Source of the DNA: Paenibacillus lacisoli
GTDB lineage: Bacteria; Bacillota; Bacilli; Paenibacillales; Paenibacillaceae
Direction of reading: 5' to 3'
Assembly (NCBI RefSeq): GCF_030580655.1
Contig: NZ_JAUQTB010000002.1
Location: 310,001-374,000 of the forward strand
DNA: 64,000 bases
The notes under the pieces were generated by a model. That model saw only the letters and a program-made list of their open reading frames with translations, made no database searches and was not told where the DNA came from. The number at the start of each line of letters is the position of its first letter. Position 1 is the stretch's first letter. The position numbers and the translations under genes were made by a program. Positions 19,167 to 28,669 of this stretch are shown here, in pieces.

Positions 19167-20102
19167 TTATTTGCCTCCCATGAGCTTGTTAAGAATCTTG
19201 GCACTGAGCGCCGCGTCCTGAGAGGACATACTTTCAAGAAGCTTGGAGCGTGTTGCATCATCCACCGAGTTCAGAATCGTGATGGCCTTGTCCGGACTGA
19301 TGCTGAATGTCTTGAGGATCAGGTCTGCCCCGCTTTTCGGCGTCATGGTGCTGAACATCTGGCTGATTTGGCTTTTGTCCAGGTTTTTGGAGTTCGTCGT
19401 CGGCTTGGCAGCCGTACCCGAGCTCTGGGTCTGATTCAGCCGGGACTGCAGAGCAGCGATGGCCAGATCACTGGACGGTTTTGCATTCTGCAAGGCTACG
19501 GTAATATCAGCCGCCGTCTTCGGGTCCATCTTCGCCAGAATGGCAGCCCGGCTCTCCTGATTCATCTGGCTTAGCAGCTGTACAATTTCTTCTGTAGTCA
19601 TGTTTTGCAGGATCGGAGCCGCTTTACCGGCGCTCATTGTAGAGTACATTTTTGCCAAATCCTTTATCTGCTTGGTGTAAGCATCCTGCTGAGTCTGTGC
19701 TGCTGAAGTGTCCGCTGCGGCCTGCAGATCCTGTACCTGCTTTTCCAGCTCCTCGACCTTGGACTGCTGCTCGCTTTTATCTGTCTGTGCCTGCTGAATT
19801 TGTTGATCCTGCTTAGCTACCTGGCTTTTTAGCTCTTTAATAGTAGCTTCTGCACTTTTAGCCTGATCCTTAGCGGTTTCAATTTCACTTTTTTTCGGGT
19901 CATCCTTGCTCTCCGGAACCCAGTTTTTCACAACCGGCACTTCGCGCGCCACATTCAGCATCGTGTTCCGAAAATCGATATTGAACATGGTCAGCAGAAC
20001 GCCAACCAGTACCACTGTAAACACAATAGGAATCAGGAAAAATAAAAACCGTTCAATTCCCCCACTTGATTCTTTCTCTATATCCAAATCCTTGTTTGCC
20101 AT
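19167..20102 (-). CDS. YlxF/MotE-like flagellar membrane protein
   Basis: This 311-residue protein has one N-terminal transmembrane helix (about 20-42), a long Gln/Lys/Glu coiled coil (about 75-150), then MgtE-N-like repeats (MTTEEIVQLLSQMNQESRAAILAKMDPKTA). This matches B. subtilis YlxF and the MotE chaperone family, which stabilises other motor or export proteins (family knowledge). The ATG at 20102 follows GGGAGG. It lies between fliJ and fliK. Confidence 0.85.
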   Translation of the reverse strand: MANKDLDIEKESSGGIERFLFFLIPIVFTVVLVGVLLTMFNIDFRNTMLNVAREVPVVKNWVPESKDDPKKSEIETAKDQAKSAEATIKELKSQVAKQDQQIQQAQTDKSEQQSKVEELEKQVQDLQAAADTSAAQTQQDAYTKQIKDLAKMYSTMSAGKAAPILQNMTTEEIVQLLSQMNQESRAAILAKMDPKTAADITVALQNAKPSSDLAIAALQSRLNQTQSSGTAAKPTTNSKNLDKSQISQMFSTMTPKSGADLILKTFSISPDKAITILNSVDDATRSKLLESMSSQDAALSAKILNKLMGGK

Positions 20103-20153
20103 GATCTTTCCTCCCACCGTGCAGGTACTGCTCCACTCACGCTTGACAGGTCG

Positions 20154-20597
20154 CTATCTGGCTCTCATGGCGTACCGAATCGTTGCCATTTCATCCAGCT
20201 CGTTCTGTTCCCTAAGAAGCAATTCCTGTTGAAAACTAATCCGTGCTTTTTCTCTGGCCTTCAGCCAGACTTTTTCGTCTACTATTTTATCGGTCAGATG
20301 ATCCTTATTTTTTTGCACATTTAACTCCGCACGCTGCACATCACTGTATTTTTGCGAAATACATTGGTTCAAGTGTTCGATATACGCCTGCATTTCCTGA
20401 AGTTTCAACAGGGATACACATCCCGTCGCAGCCTGCTGGATCATATGCTCCATCCGTGATTTCTCTGACATCAACTGCTGCAGGGTCTGCTCCTCGAGCT
20501 GAAGTTGTCCAACCGCCGTTGACAGCATCCATTCCGCCTGTGCCTTTTCGTTCGTCTTTAAGTCAACGACCTTTTGAAAAGAATAATGAAATCTCAT
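20154..20597 (-). CDS. fliJ: FliJ, flagellar export chaperone
   Basis: This 147-residue protein is almost wholly alpha-helical coiled coil with Gln/Glu/Arg-rich heptads. It begins RFHYSFQKVVDLK, as FliJ proteins do. FliJ fits in the FliI hexamer like the gamma subunit of F-ATPase and links it to FlhA. Position directly after fliI supports the call. Confidence 0.93.
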   Translation of the reverse strand: MRFHYSFQKVVDLKTNEKAQAEWMLSTAVGQLQLEEQTLQQLMSEKSRMEHMIQQAATGCVSLLKLQEMQAYIEHLNQCISQKYSDVQRAELNVQKNKDHLTDKIVDEKVWLKAREKARISFQQELLLREQNELDEMATIRYAMRAR

Positions 20598-20607
20598 CTC
20601 TCAATCT

Positions 20608-21927
20608 TCAGCTCCCTGCAAATTCAGAAATCAAACGCTCCTGCACTTCTTCCAGCGTAACCTTCTCATCGACCTTCTGACGGGTGAAATTCCATATCTG
20701 TTGAATCATATCCATCGCTTCATCAATTTCAGGGTTCGAACCGCGCTGATAGGCGCCAATGTTAATCAGATCTTCTGAATCTTTATACACCGCCATCAGA
20801 CGCTTGATGTTCTCAGCTGCACCAATCTGATCCTTAGGCGAAATATCCTTCATCACCCGGCTGATACTGGCCAAAACATCAATAGCAGGGAAATGCCCTT
20901 TGTTTGCAATGCCGCGGTTCAGCACAATATGGCCATCCAAGATCCCGCGTACCGTATCGGCTATAGGCTCATTCATGTCGTCACCGTCAACCAAAACCGT
21001 ATAGAAAGCCGTAATGGAGCCGGTCGGTCCGGTACCTGCACGTTCGAGCAGCTTGGGCAGACTTGCAAATACGGAAGGCGTATAGCCTCTCATTGCCGGC
21101 GGCTCGCCGACAGCCAGACCGACTTCCCGCTGTGCCATAGCGTAACGGGTCACGGAATCCATCATCAGCATGACGTTCATTCCCCGATCTCGGAAATACT
21201 CGGCAATGGTTGTAGCGATCAACGCACCTTTGATCCGGATGAGCGCCGGCTGATCCGAGGTAGCCACAATAACTACCGATCGTTCCAGTCCCTCGGGGCC
21301 CAAATCGCGTTCGATAAAATCAAGTACCTCGCGTCCCCGTTCACCGATGAGAGCGATGACATTGACATCCGCTGCCGTATTACGTGCAATCATACCCATG
21401 AGCGTACTCTTCCCAACCCCTGAGCCGGCGAAGATACCGACACGCTGACCTTTACCGATCGTAAGCAGACCATCGATGGCACGGACGCCGATACTGATTG
21501 GCTCCAGCACTCTCGGCCGGTTCAGCGGGTTGATCGGCGGGTTAAAGGTAGAATATCGCTGCATGCGTGAAGGAATTAACGAGCCGTCCAGCGGCTGGCC
21601 CAGACCATCCAGCACCTTGCCCAGCAGCTCAGAGCCTACTTGGACATTCAGCGGTTTACCTGTGCCTACTACATCACAGCCGGGACCGATAGAGTGAAGC
21701 TCACCCAGCGGCATCAGCAGCACCTTGTTATCGCGGAATCCCACCACTTCAGCTTGTAAAGGCTTGGAAGACTTGGTCGGATAGATGTAACATACGTCTC
21801 CGATACTGGCGTCCGGTCCCTCGGACTCGACCATCAGTCCAATGACCTGTGTCACTTTGCCGTTAATTCTGACGGGATCCAGGTTCTTCAAATGCTCGAT
21901 GTAACGCTGAGAACTAAGCACCTTCAT
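20608..21927 (-). CDS. fliI: FliI, flagellar export ATPase
   Basis: This 439-residue F1-beta-like ATPase energises export-substrate loading. Walker A GIFAGSGVGKSTLMG, Walker B VMLMMDSVTRYAMAQRE, and the ATPase signature PAMRGYTPSVFASLPKLLER are all present. I chose the ATG at 21927 (GGAGAAA upstream); it overlaps the end of fliH by 14 bases and gives the Bacillus length (438). Confidence 0.97.
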   Translation of the reverse strand: MKVLSSQRYIEHLKNLDPVRINGKVTQVIGLMVESEGPDASIGDVCYIYPTKSSKPLQAEVVGFRDNKVLLMPLGELHSIGPGCDVVGTGKPLNVQVGSELLGKVLDGLGQPLDGSLIPSRMQRYSTFNPPINPLNRPRVLEPISIGVRAIDGLLTIGKGQRVGIFAGSGVGKSTLMGMIARNTAADVNVIALIGERGREVLDFIERDLGPEGLERSVVIVATSDQPALIRIKGALIATTIAEYFRDRGMNVMLMMDSVTRYAMAQREVGLAVGEPPAMRGYTPSVFASLPKLLERAGTGPTGSITAFYTVLVDGDDMNEPIADTVRGILDGHIVLNRGIANKGHFPAIDVLASISRVMKDISPKDQIGAAENIKRLMAVYKDSEDLINIGAYQRGSNPEIDEAMDMIQQIWNFTRQKVDEKVTLEEVQERLISEFAGS

Positions 21928-22756
21928 CTTGATTTCTCCGCTCCTCATCATCTAATGCAACACGGATGAGTTCTTTTTTAATTTCCGTCAGCTGTGTATC
22001 AATTCTCGCATCCACACTTCCGAATGAAGAGCGAATGACGCAGCCGCGGTCTTTGACCGTTGCATCCGGCAAAATTTGCAAGTCAGCCTGGGAATCAATA
22101 GCCAGTGTCAATTCCTCTCTTGCTGCATGAACAAAAGAGAAATGAGCTGGAGATACACACAGCACGATGGTACCCTGCTCTCGCTTGCGGGCGAGACTCT
22201 TACGAATAAGTTCAATCATGTAATCTTCTTCAATACTAAGCTGTTTCTCGATGACTTTCTCGGCGATGCTGCAGCTCAGCTCTACCAGAAAAGGCTCGGC
22301 TTCCTGAATGAGCTGCTCTTTTGCTTCATACGACTGCTGCAAAACCTGCTGAGCTTCTCCCATCACTTGTTCCAGCTGCTGCTGCATTTCCTGCTCAGCC
22401 ATCTGGCGTCCTTCTTCATAACCTTGCTGATACCCTTCGGCTTTCAACGCTTCCTGCAGATGCTCATCCTGCTCTCTTCGTTCCTGCCACCATTGTTCGA
22501 TCTGCTGTCTTGCCTCTTCCAGCATCTGTTCAGCCTGCTCCGAAGCACTGCGCACCTGCTGCTCGGCAAATGCCTTGGCGTCATTAAGCATTTCACTGCG
22601 CAGACGCTCTGCCTCTTCATCCTGTCTGGAATGCAGCTCGGCTGTTTCTGAAGGTTCATCAACACTCTCTTCTTCCACGAGATAATGATGGTTCAGTTCC
22701 AGCTGCTTCAAGGCTTCTACAGGGACATATTGGAAAGACTTGATCAACCTAGACAA
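21914..22756 (-). CDS. fliH: FliH, negative regulator of FliI
   Basis: This roughly 280-residue protein has a central Glu/Gln-rich coiled coil (about 50-160) and a C-terminal stator-like domain (CSIAEKVIEKQLSIEEDYMIELIRKSL). It holds FliI and brings it to FlhA and the C ring. TTG at 22756 is chosen because GGAGGAG lies nine bases upstream. The ATG at 22765 abuts that site with no spacing. Either start overlaps the end of fliG. Confidence 0.9.
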   Translation of the reverse strand: MSRLIKSFQYVPVEALKQLELNHHYLVEEESVDEPSETAELHSRQDEEAERLRSEMLNDAKAFAEQQVRSASEQAEQMLEEARQQIEQWWQERREQDEHLQEALKAEGYQQGYEEGRQMAEQEMQQQLEQVMGEAQQVLQQSYEAKEQLIQEAEPFLVELSCSIAEKVIEKQLSIEEDYMIELIRKSLARKREQGTIVLCVSPAHFSFVHAAREELTLAIDSQADLQILPDATVKDRGCVIRSSFGSVDARIDTQLTEIKKELIRVALDDEERRNQDEGA

Positions 22757-23765
22757 TGATGTCATCTCCTCCACCGCGGGCAATTATAATTTCTCCCGAT
22801 TCTTCCAGTCTGCGGATCGTCGCTACGATACGAGTCTGGGCTTCTTCCACATCACGCAGCCGCACAGGACCCATGTATTCCATTTCTTCCTTGAAGGTAT
22901 CCGCCATCCGTTTGGACATGTTGCGGAAAATAGCATCCCGTACCTCTTCGCTGGATACTTTGAGTGCCAGCTGCAGATCGGCATTGTCGATATCGCGGAT
23001 AATCCGCTGAATCGAACGGTTGTCCACATTGACAATATCTTCGAAGACAAACATGCGCTTCTTGATCTCTTCAGCCAACTCCGGATCCTGTACTTCCAGA
23101 GAATCCAGAATGGTCCGTTCTGTACCGCGGTCCACACCGTTCAGAATCTGTACAATGGACTCGATACCACCGGCATTCGTGTAATCCTGCGTAACCGTTG
23201 CAGACAATTTTTGCTCCAGCACACGTTCTACCTGTGCAATAACCTCAGGAGAAGTGCTGTCCATGACGGCTACGCGTCTTGCGACATCTGCCTGCTTCTC
23301 TTGAGGAAGCGAGGAGAGAATGACGGCCGCCTGCTCAAACTGCAGGTAAGACAACACGAGGGCAATCGTCTGCGGATTTTCGTTTTGAATAAAATTCAAA
23401 ATCTGGTTTGGATCTGCTTTGCGTGCAAAGTCAAAAGGTCTCACCTGCAGCGTAGCGGTTAATCTGTTGATAACCTCCAGCGCTTTTTGGGAACCCAGTG
23501 CCTTTTCCAGGATTTCCTTAGCGTAGTTGATACCACCCTGTGAAATGTATTCCTGTGCCAGACAGATCTGATGAAACTCCGACATAATCATTTCTTTTTC
23601 GGCTGAATCTACCTTGCGCACATTGGCGATTTCCAGGGTTAATTGCTCAATCTCTTCATCTCTTAGATGTTTGAATATTTGTGCCGATACTTCCGGGCCT
23701 AATGTAATCAGTAGAATAGCCGCCTTCTGACGTCCTGTCAGCCCGGCACTGTTCGCTTTTGCCAA
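22749..23765 (-). CDS. fliG: FliG, flagellar motor switch protein
   Basis: This 338-residue rotor protein contacts stators and the MS ring. It begins AKANSAGLTGRQKAAILLITLG, contains ENPQTIALVLSYL, and has the charged torque helix region EEIKKRMFVFEDIVNVDNRSI in the C-terminal domain. TTG at 23765 with AGAGGTG eight bases upstream gives exactly the B. subtilis length; a TTG two codons upstream is too close. Confidence 0.96.
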   Translation of the reverse strand: MAKANSAGLTGRQKAAILLITLGPEVSAQIFKHLRDEEIEQLTLEIANVRKVDSAEKEMIMSEFHQICLAQEYISQGGINYAKEILEKALGSQKALEVINRLTATLQVRPFDFARKADPNQILNFIQNENPQTIALVLSYLQFEQAAVILSSLPQEKQADVARRVAVMDSTSPEVIAQVERVLEQKLSATVTQDYTNAGGIESIVQILNGVDRGTERTILDSLEVQDPELAEEIKKRMFVFEDIVNVDNRSIQRIIRDIDNADLQLALKVSSEEVRDAIFRNMSKRMADTFKEEMEYMGPVRLRDVEEAQTRIVATIRRLEESGEIIIARGGGDDIIV

Positions 23766-23779
23766 TGTCAATTCACCTC

Positions 23780-25369
23780 TTATTCGTCAGCGAGCCATGT
23801 ACGCAGCAGATTGACGAAATCATCCGGTTTTTTCTTCGCCAGACTTTCGAGCTGTTTGCGGACCTGACTTTCATTCGTCACACTATCCAATGTAATGGAC
23901 GGGAATTCTGCGGCTGCCGGCAGCGGCAGCTCCTCTGTTTCTTCCAACTCTTCGCGCTGCTGGCGGCGGCGTCTGACAATCAGGAAAATGACACCAGCGA
24001 GCAATGCAGCAACACCCGCTCCAATGCCCCATACCAGCGGACTGTTCAGCTGAATACCCGTACTGGAAGTATCTGCTGTTTCGAAAGGCTGGCCTAAAAC
24101 CGAAACTTTCTTGTCCAGATCAGCGTCTGTATAGGTAACACCCGAATCTGCAAGAGATGCGCGAACGATGTTTACCAGAATAGTCTGAATTGCTTTGGTC
24201 GTATTTGCATCCAAAGTTTTTTGCCCGGAAGGTGGTTCAACAGCAACATTTATGGTTAAATCCTTTACAGTATACGGACTTGAAATGATGTCCTTGGTAA
24301 TATGGTTTACCTCGTAGTTAATCGTGCTAGAGTTTTTCTCGGAAGACGAAGTCCCAGATGTATCTGTTCCTGGATAGCCTGGTACCTCTTGTTGACCTGT
24401 ACCAGCAACCCCTCCGGTTTGACTGCTTCCGCCTGTATAACTCTCCTGAATCTGCTGAACGCTGATCTCAATTCCTTTCATATTTTCCGTATCCACTGGA
24501 GTTACGAGTTTCTGGTTTTGAGTCACTTTATCGAAGTTCAGCTTGGAGGCCACAAGCACATCTACTTTTCCATCTCCCATGAACTGGGATAGAAACTGTT
24601 TTACATTGGCTTTCACTTCTGCTTCAAATTTCTTTTGCAGTGCCATGTTTTCCTGCACATCAGAAGAGAGACCACCTGAACCTCCACGAGCTGTTGGCGT
24701 GAGATCCGCTTCATTATTAGTAATGGTGATATTCTCAATGGGCAGATTGGGTACTGCTGTTTTTACGAGATTAAAGTAGCCATCAATGGAGCTTTGACTT
24801 GGCCGGAATCCCGGCTGAAATTCCATTTGCACAGAAGCCGAAGCTTTATCCTGCTCTTCCAGGCCTGCAAAGATGTTCTCTTTGGGTAGATTAATGAGCA
24901 CCTTCGCGCTCTTCACACCATCCATACGCTCAAGCAGGCTTTCTACCTCACCGTTCATCGCGGAATTGTATTTCACATCAAATTCATGCTCGGTCATCCC
25001 GATCGCCGATGAAGATTGTGAGAAAGCTTCTTCCATGCCCATGGTTCCCTTTTGAATCAATCCCTGCGAACCTACATCCACCTTGACTTTGGCAGCATCT
25101 GCGCTGGGAATGGATATTTGGGTACCATCTGCACTTAATTTATATGGAACACCTGACGAATCCAGATAGCTGATAACCCCTGCGGCGTCATTGGAATTCA
25201 AGTCCCTAAAAGCAACTTCGTATTCCGTTTTCGAGAATTGCATCGTCAGGACAACAATGGCAATAATTAGAAATGCAAAGGTTGAAGCTAATAATATTTT
25301 CTGTTTTTTGCTGAAATTGTTCCAATACTGGGTGAATCTATCCCTGTATTGGGCTATTCTCTCATTCAC
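23780..25369 (-). CDS. fliF: FliF, MS-ring protein
   Basis: This 529-residue base of the basal body has transmembrane helices near residues 27-47 and 440-462. Between them are ring-building motifs including YKLSADGTQISIPS and a Ser/Gly/Thr-rich loop (about 300-345). The cytoplasmic tail that binds FliG reads VRKQLESLAKKKPDDFVNLLRTWL. Confidence 0.96.
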   Translation of the reverse strand: MNERIAQYRDRFTQYWNNFSKKQKILLASTFAFLIIAIVVLTMQFSKTEYEVAFRDLNSNDAAGVISYLDSSGVPYKLSADGTQISIPSADAAKVKVDVGSQGLIQKGTMGMEEAFSQSSSAIGMTEHEFDVKYNSAMNGEVESLLERMDGVKSAKVLINLPKENIFAGLEEQDKASASVQMEFQPGFRPSQSSIDGYFNLVKTAVPNLPIENITITNNEADLTPTARGGSGGLSSDVQENMALQKKFEAEVKANVKQFLSQFMGDGKVDVLVASKLNFDKVTQNQKLVTPVDTENMKGIEISVQQIQESYTGGSSQTGGVAGTGQQEVPGYPGTDTSGTSSSEKNSSTINYEVNHITKDIISSPYTVKDLTINVAVEPPSGQKTLDANTTKAIQTILVNIVRASLADSGVTYTDADLDKKVSVLGQPFETADTSSTGIQLNSPLVWGIGAGVAALLAGVIFLIVRRRRQQREELEETEELPLPAAAEFPSITLDSVTNESQVRKQLESLAKKKPDDFVNLLRTWLADE

Positions 25370-25402
25370 TCTGTCACCCCATCCGAAACTGTGCTGGATC
25401 TA

Positions 25403-25714
25403 TCAAATTTGTGTACGCATGATTTCCTGATAAGCTTCTACTGCTTTATTTCGGATTTGTGAGGTCAGCTGTAAACTTAGCAAAGCTTGTTCAGAAGTAA
25501 TCATTACTTGGTCGACATCGACTTGTCCTGCCATAAATTTGTTATTCATTGTATGTGAGGCTTGCTCTTGCTGGGAGACTTGCTGTAAAGCATCTTCGAG
25601 GTAAGCGCCGAATTGTTTCATAGACTCCGACGGTGTTGAGGTTTTTGCTGCTTCTGTCGTTTGGAGCTGCAGCGGCTGCACTGTTGGCAGGTTCAGCATG
25701 GTATTTTGAATCAT
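25403..25714 (-). CDS. fliE: FliE, MS ring-rod junction protein
   Basis: This 103-residue early exported protein joins the MS ring to the rod. It contains the typical FGAYLEDALQQVSQQEQ and the C-terminal motif VDVDQVMITSEQALLSLQLT ending in EIMRTQ. Position between flgC and fliF is standard. Confidence 0.95.
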   Translation of the reverse strand: MIQNTMLNLPTVQPLQLQTTEAAKTSTPSESMKQFGAYLEDALQQVSQQEQASHTMNNKFMAGQVDVDQVMITSEQALLSLQLTSQIRNKAVEAYQEIMRTQI

Positions 25715-25769
25715 GTATTTCCCTCCGTATGAATATTACGTCGCTTTTCCAACTCTTAACTTCCTGGGT

Positions 25770-26222
25770 TTAACGTCCAATTTCTAGAGCTTTCGTTACC
25801 ATCGCTTTGGAAGCGTTCAGAGCGGTTACGTTAGCTTCATAAGATCTTGATGCCGAGATCATATCGACCATTTCTTTGGTGATATCTACATTGGGCATAT
25901 ACACATATCCATTTTTATCAGCATCCGGATGCGAAGGGTTATAGACAGGCTTCAACGGTGAAACATCCTCTTTAATCTGACTTACCTTAACGCCCTCACC
26001 CGCAAGCCCCTGTCCCGATGACTGAGCCTGCAAAACCTGTGCAAAGGAGGGCTGATTCGGCTCAAGGACAACCATTTTTCTGCGATAAGGTACCGCTTGT
26101 CCATTCACTACGCTGGCCCGAGTCGTCTCGGCATTAGCGATGTTGCTTGAGATGACGTCCATCCGAAGCCGCTGTGCCGTAAGGGCCGAAGAACTGATGT
26201 CAAAACTGTTGTTAATTTTCAT
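25770..26222 (-). CDS. flgC: FlgC, proximal rod protein
   Basis: This 150-residue rod protein has the N-terminal motif VISSNIANAETTRA and the C-terminal MVDMISASRSYEANVTALN helix. The spacing of five bases from flgB suggests coupled translation. Confidence 0.96.
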   Translation of the reverse strand: MKINNSFDISSSALTAQRLRMDVISSNIANAETTRASVVNGQAVPYRRKMVVLEPNQPSFAQVLQAQSSGQGLAGEGVKVSQIKEDVSPLKPVYNPSHPDADKNGYVYMPNVDITKEMVDMISASRSYEANVTALNASKAMVTKALEIGR

Positions 26223-26227
26223 TTATT

Positions 26228-26638
26228 CTAGTTCCCTCCGACTGCGACTTTCATCATTTTGATTTGTTCGTTCACCTGCTGTATGTAAGCATTGTAACGA
26301 AGCTGGTTTTGTGCAAGATTGCTCATTTCCTTGTCAACGTCGACGTTATTCATGTTGTTATTCATGGCTGTTGACTGATCTGTTGTAATGACTGGATCCG
26401 GTATAGAACTGTTTGGCCCGATGGCAAAATGTCTGGGATCCGTGGTCACTCCCCGCAGCGTCCGCATGTTACTATCATCCATCTGCTGCTGCAGCATATC
26501 TTCAAAAGAAACGCTGCTGCTCTTATAGTAAGGTGTGTCAACATTCGCCACATTGTTGGCGATGGTCCGCTGCCGAATGTTTGCTGCCTGCAGCCCTGCC
26601 TGCAATCTCTGGAAACTCATATCATTCAGTAGATTCAT
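26228..26638 (-). CDS. flgB: FlgB, proximal rod protein and first gene of fla/che operon
   Basis: This 136-residue rod protein has NNVANVDTPYYKSSSVSFE near the N-terminus and the C-terminal LAQNQLRYNAYIQQVNEQIKM. AAAGGAGG lies seven bases upstream of the ATG. It is the first gene after a 600-base gap that holds a promoter, so it opens the operon. Confidence 0.96.
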   Translation of the reverse strand: MNLLNDMSFQRLQAGLQAANIRQRTIANNVANVDTPYYKSSSVSFEDMLQQQMDDSNMRTLRGVTTDPRHFAIGPNSSIPDPVITTDQSTAMNNNMNNVDVDKEMSNLAQNQLRYNAYIQQVNEQIKMMKVAVGGN

Positions 26639-26708
26639 CCCGTTTCAACCTCCTTTCATTCCAACATGCCCCAGGTAATTAGGAAACGCGTCACAACTAT
26701 CCACTTTT

Positions 26709-26715
26709 TTCGACA
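26709..26715 (-). promoter_or_regulatory. Possible Spo0A box upstream of flgB
   Basis: The minus strand reads TGTCGAA, the core Spo0A-binding heptamer, 71 bases before the flgB start and inside an AT-rich flank (TTTTGTCGAAAAAA). A single heptamer is weak evidence, since chance occurrence in a 600-base gap is not negligible. Confidence 0.25.
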
Positions 26716-26819
26716 AAATCAAAGGCGATCTCTGACGGATAAAGGTACTTAAGTAGAAATTAGTCCTTCGATGTCGTATATCCTAAGTTTCTTCGGTTTG
26801 GGACCTAATTACAATGAGA

Positions 26820-26855
26820 AAAAAGCCCTATCTTTCCAATAAAACTGGGCTTTTT
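26820..26855 (-). terminator. Terminator-like hairpin in fla/che leader
   Basis: A nine-pair stem AAAAAGCCC/GGGCTTTTT with an 18-base loop, followed on both strands by a T run. On the minus strand it lies about 70 bases after the predicted flgB promoter start and about 180 before flgB, so it could be an attenuator. On the plus strand there is no gene for it to end. Confidence 0.6.
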
Positions 26856-26929
26856 GTCCATTTTAATCCATTTTTAACTTATAGTTTCATATATCAGTCC
26901 TATGCAGCTTGCACAAATGTAAATGCGAG

Positions 26930-26958
26930 ATTATAACTTATGGTGAATGAACATGCAA
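26930..26958 (-). promoter_or_regulatory. Sigma-A promoter for fla/che operon
   Basis: On the minus strand TTGCAT (26953-26958), a 17-base spacer and a perfect TATAAT (26930-26935). It is the best promoter match in the gap. It predicts transcription from about 26923 and a leader of about 285 bases. Confidence 0.6.
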
Positions 26959-27201
26959 CTTTTTTACTCGTTTTACTTCTGTATTCTTGTGAAAAGCGAC
27001 ATTTAGAACGGAATGTCTTCCATAAGGCGACATAATGACATCTTGAAAGGAAAAGATTCAAGAAAATACGACTCTATTCTATATCCATATAATTGCACAA
27101 TTATGAACATTTATGAATATTTTTTTACAATATAAGGATTAAAAATCAGATATACCCTCGGTTTTCTCCAATAATTCCCTTCAGCAAAAAAATCAGGAAA
27201 C

Positions 27202-27228
27202 AAAAAAAGAGTCTGCTTCCGCAGACTC
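27202..27228 (-). terminator. Terminator after hslU
   Basis: Perfect eight-pair stem GAGTCTGC/GCAGACTC with a four-base loop followed on the minus strand by seven T, 12 bases after the hslU stop. Confidence 0.9.
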
Positions 27229-27239
27229 TCTTGATCACC

Positions 27240-28637
27240 CTATAGGATATATTGACTTAGATCACGATCTTGGGCAATATCGCCCAGTTTCTCACGTACA
27301 TATTCAGGTGTAACGATCATACGATCCAGGGTAAGCTCAGGCGCTTCAAATGACAAATCCTCAAGCAGCTTCTCAAGAATTGTATGAAGTCGTCTTGCTC
27401 CGATGTTCTCTGTGTTCTTGTTTACCGTCTCTGCTATACTTGCAATCTCACGGATTGCATCTTCCGAGAACTCAATCTCGATATCCTCAGTCCGAAGCAG
27501 CTCTGTGTACTGTTTGGTCAACGCATTCTTAGGCTCAGTCAATATGGAGACAAAGTCGTCCAAGGTCAAACTGCTGAGCTCCACCCGGATGGGAAACCGT
27601 CCCTGAAGCTCCGGAATCAGATCTGAAGGCTTGCTCACATGAAAAGCGCCTGCGGCAATGAACAAAATATAATCCGTTTTGACCGGTCCATACTTGGTCA
27701 TTACTGTTGAGCCTTCCACAATCGGCAGAATGTCCCTCTGAACGCCTTCTCTGGATACATCCGGACCCGAGCCTTTGCCTTGAGTAGCAATCTTATCAAT
27801 TTCATCAATGAAAATGATCCCTGACTGCTCTGCACGGCTGACGGATTCCTGAATAACATCATCCATGTCGATCAGTTTCGTTGCTTCCTCTTGAATCAGC
27901 ACCTTGCGGGCTTCACGAACAGGGAGCTTTCTCTTTTTGGTTCGCTTGGGAAGCAGGTTACCGAACATCTCCTGCATGTTCATCCCCATTTGATCATTGC
28001 CCTGACCCGCGAACATGTCCATCATTGTCGGTGTCGTATCTTCTACGTCAATTTCAATGACCTCATTCTCCAGGTTCCCTGCAAGCAGATCAAATTTGGC
28101 TTTACGTCGTTTCTCGGACAGTCCCGGATCCGGCTGCGGCTCTTCTTCGGCCTGAGCAGCATTATTATTACCAAAGATCATCTCAAATGGATTGCGTTGA
28201 TTTTTAGTTTTGGCTGCCGAGGGAACAAGCAGATTCACAATGCGCTCATTCGCCAGTTCCTCTGCACGGTCACGAACCTTCTCTGTACGTTCCAGCTTCA
28301 CCATACGAATGGCGGTCTCGATCAGGTCGCGGATCATCGACTCCACATCACGGCCGACATAACCGACTTCGGTAAATTTAGTAGCTTCCAGCTTGATAAA
28401 AGGAGCACCTACCAATTTAGCCAGACGACGTGCAATCTCTGTTTTGCCGACCCCCGTCGGTCCAATCATCAAAATATTTTTGGGAACGATCTCATCCCGC
28501 ATGTCCTCCGGAAGCCGGCTGCGGCGATAACGATTACGAAGTGCAACAGCGACTGACTTTTTGGCCTGCTTTTGACCAATGATGTATTTATCCAGCTCCA
28601 GGACGATTTGTCTGGGCGTTAATGCTTGCTCACTCAT
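27240..28637 (-). CDS. hslU: HslU (ClpY) protease ATPase subunit
   Basis: This 465-residue AAA+ unfoldase feeds substrates to HslV. Walker A GPTGVGKT is at about 59-66. The variable I-domain (about 110-245) is followed by Walker [13 protein letters not shown] and sensor motifs near [16 protein letters not shown]. The C-terminal tail that inserts into HslV ends SQYIL. The ATG at 28637 has GGAGGG six bases upstream. Confidence 0.97.
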   Translation of the reverse strand: MSEQALTPRQIVLELDKYIIGQKQAKKSVAVALRNRYRRSRLPEDMRDEIVPKNILMIGPTGVGKTEIARRLAKLVGAPFIKLEATKFTEVGYVGRDVESMIRDLIETAIRMVKLERTEKVRDRAEELANERIVNLLVPSAAKTKNQRNPFEMIFGNNNAAQAEEEPQPDPGLSEKRRKAKFDLLAGNLENEVIEIDVEDTTPTMMDMFAGQGNDQMGMNMQEMFGNLLPKRTKKRKLPVREARKVLIQEEATKLIDMDDVIQESVSRAEQSGIIFIDEIDKIATQGKGSGPDVSREGVQRDILPIVEGSTVMTKYGPVKTDYILFIAAGAFHVSKPSDLIPELQGRFPIRVELSSLTLDDFVSILTEPKNALTKQYTELLRTEDIEIEFSEDAIREIASIAETVNKNTENIGARRLHTILEKLLEDLSFEAPELTLDRMIVTPEYVREKLGDIAQDRDLSQYIL

Positions 28638-28669
28638 CTTATTCCCTCCACCCATCATGGAATACAAGA

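Larger units (their letters stand above)
26639..27239. other. 600-base non-coding gap between hslU and flgB
   Basis: This AT-rich gap holds the hslU terminator, a sigma-A promoter, the leader hairpin, a second possible stem (bulged ATTAGGTCC/GGACTAAT pairing, about 26758-26808) and a Spo0A-like heptamer. I see no credible protein-coding frame. In B. subtilis this position holds codY. Confidence 0.7.

Noticed and set aside
26640..26940. A c-di-GMP riboswitch in the flgB leader
   Set aside because: The conserved GEMM core sequences are absent; only generic hairpins are seen.
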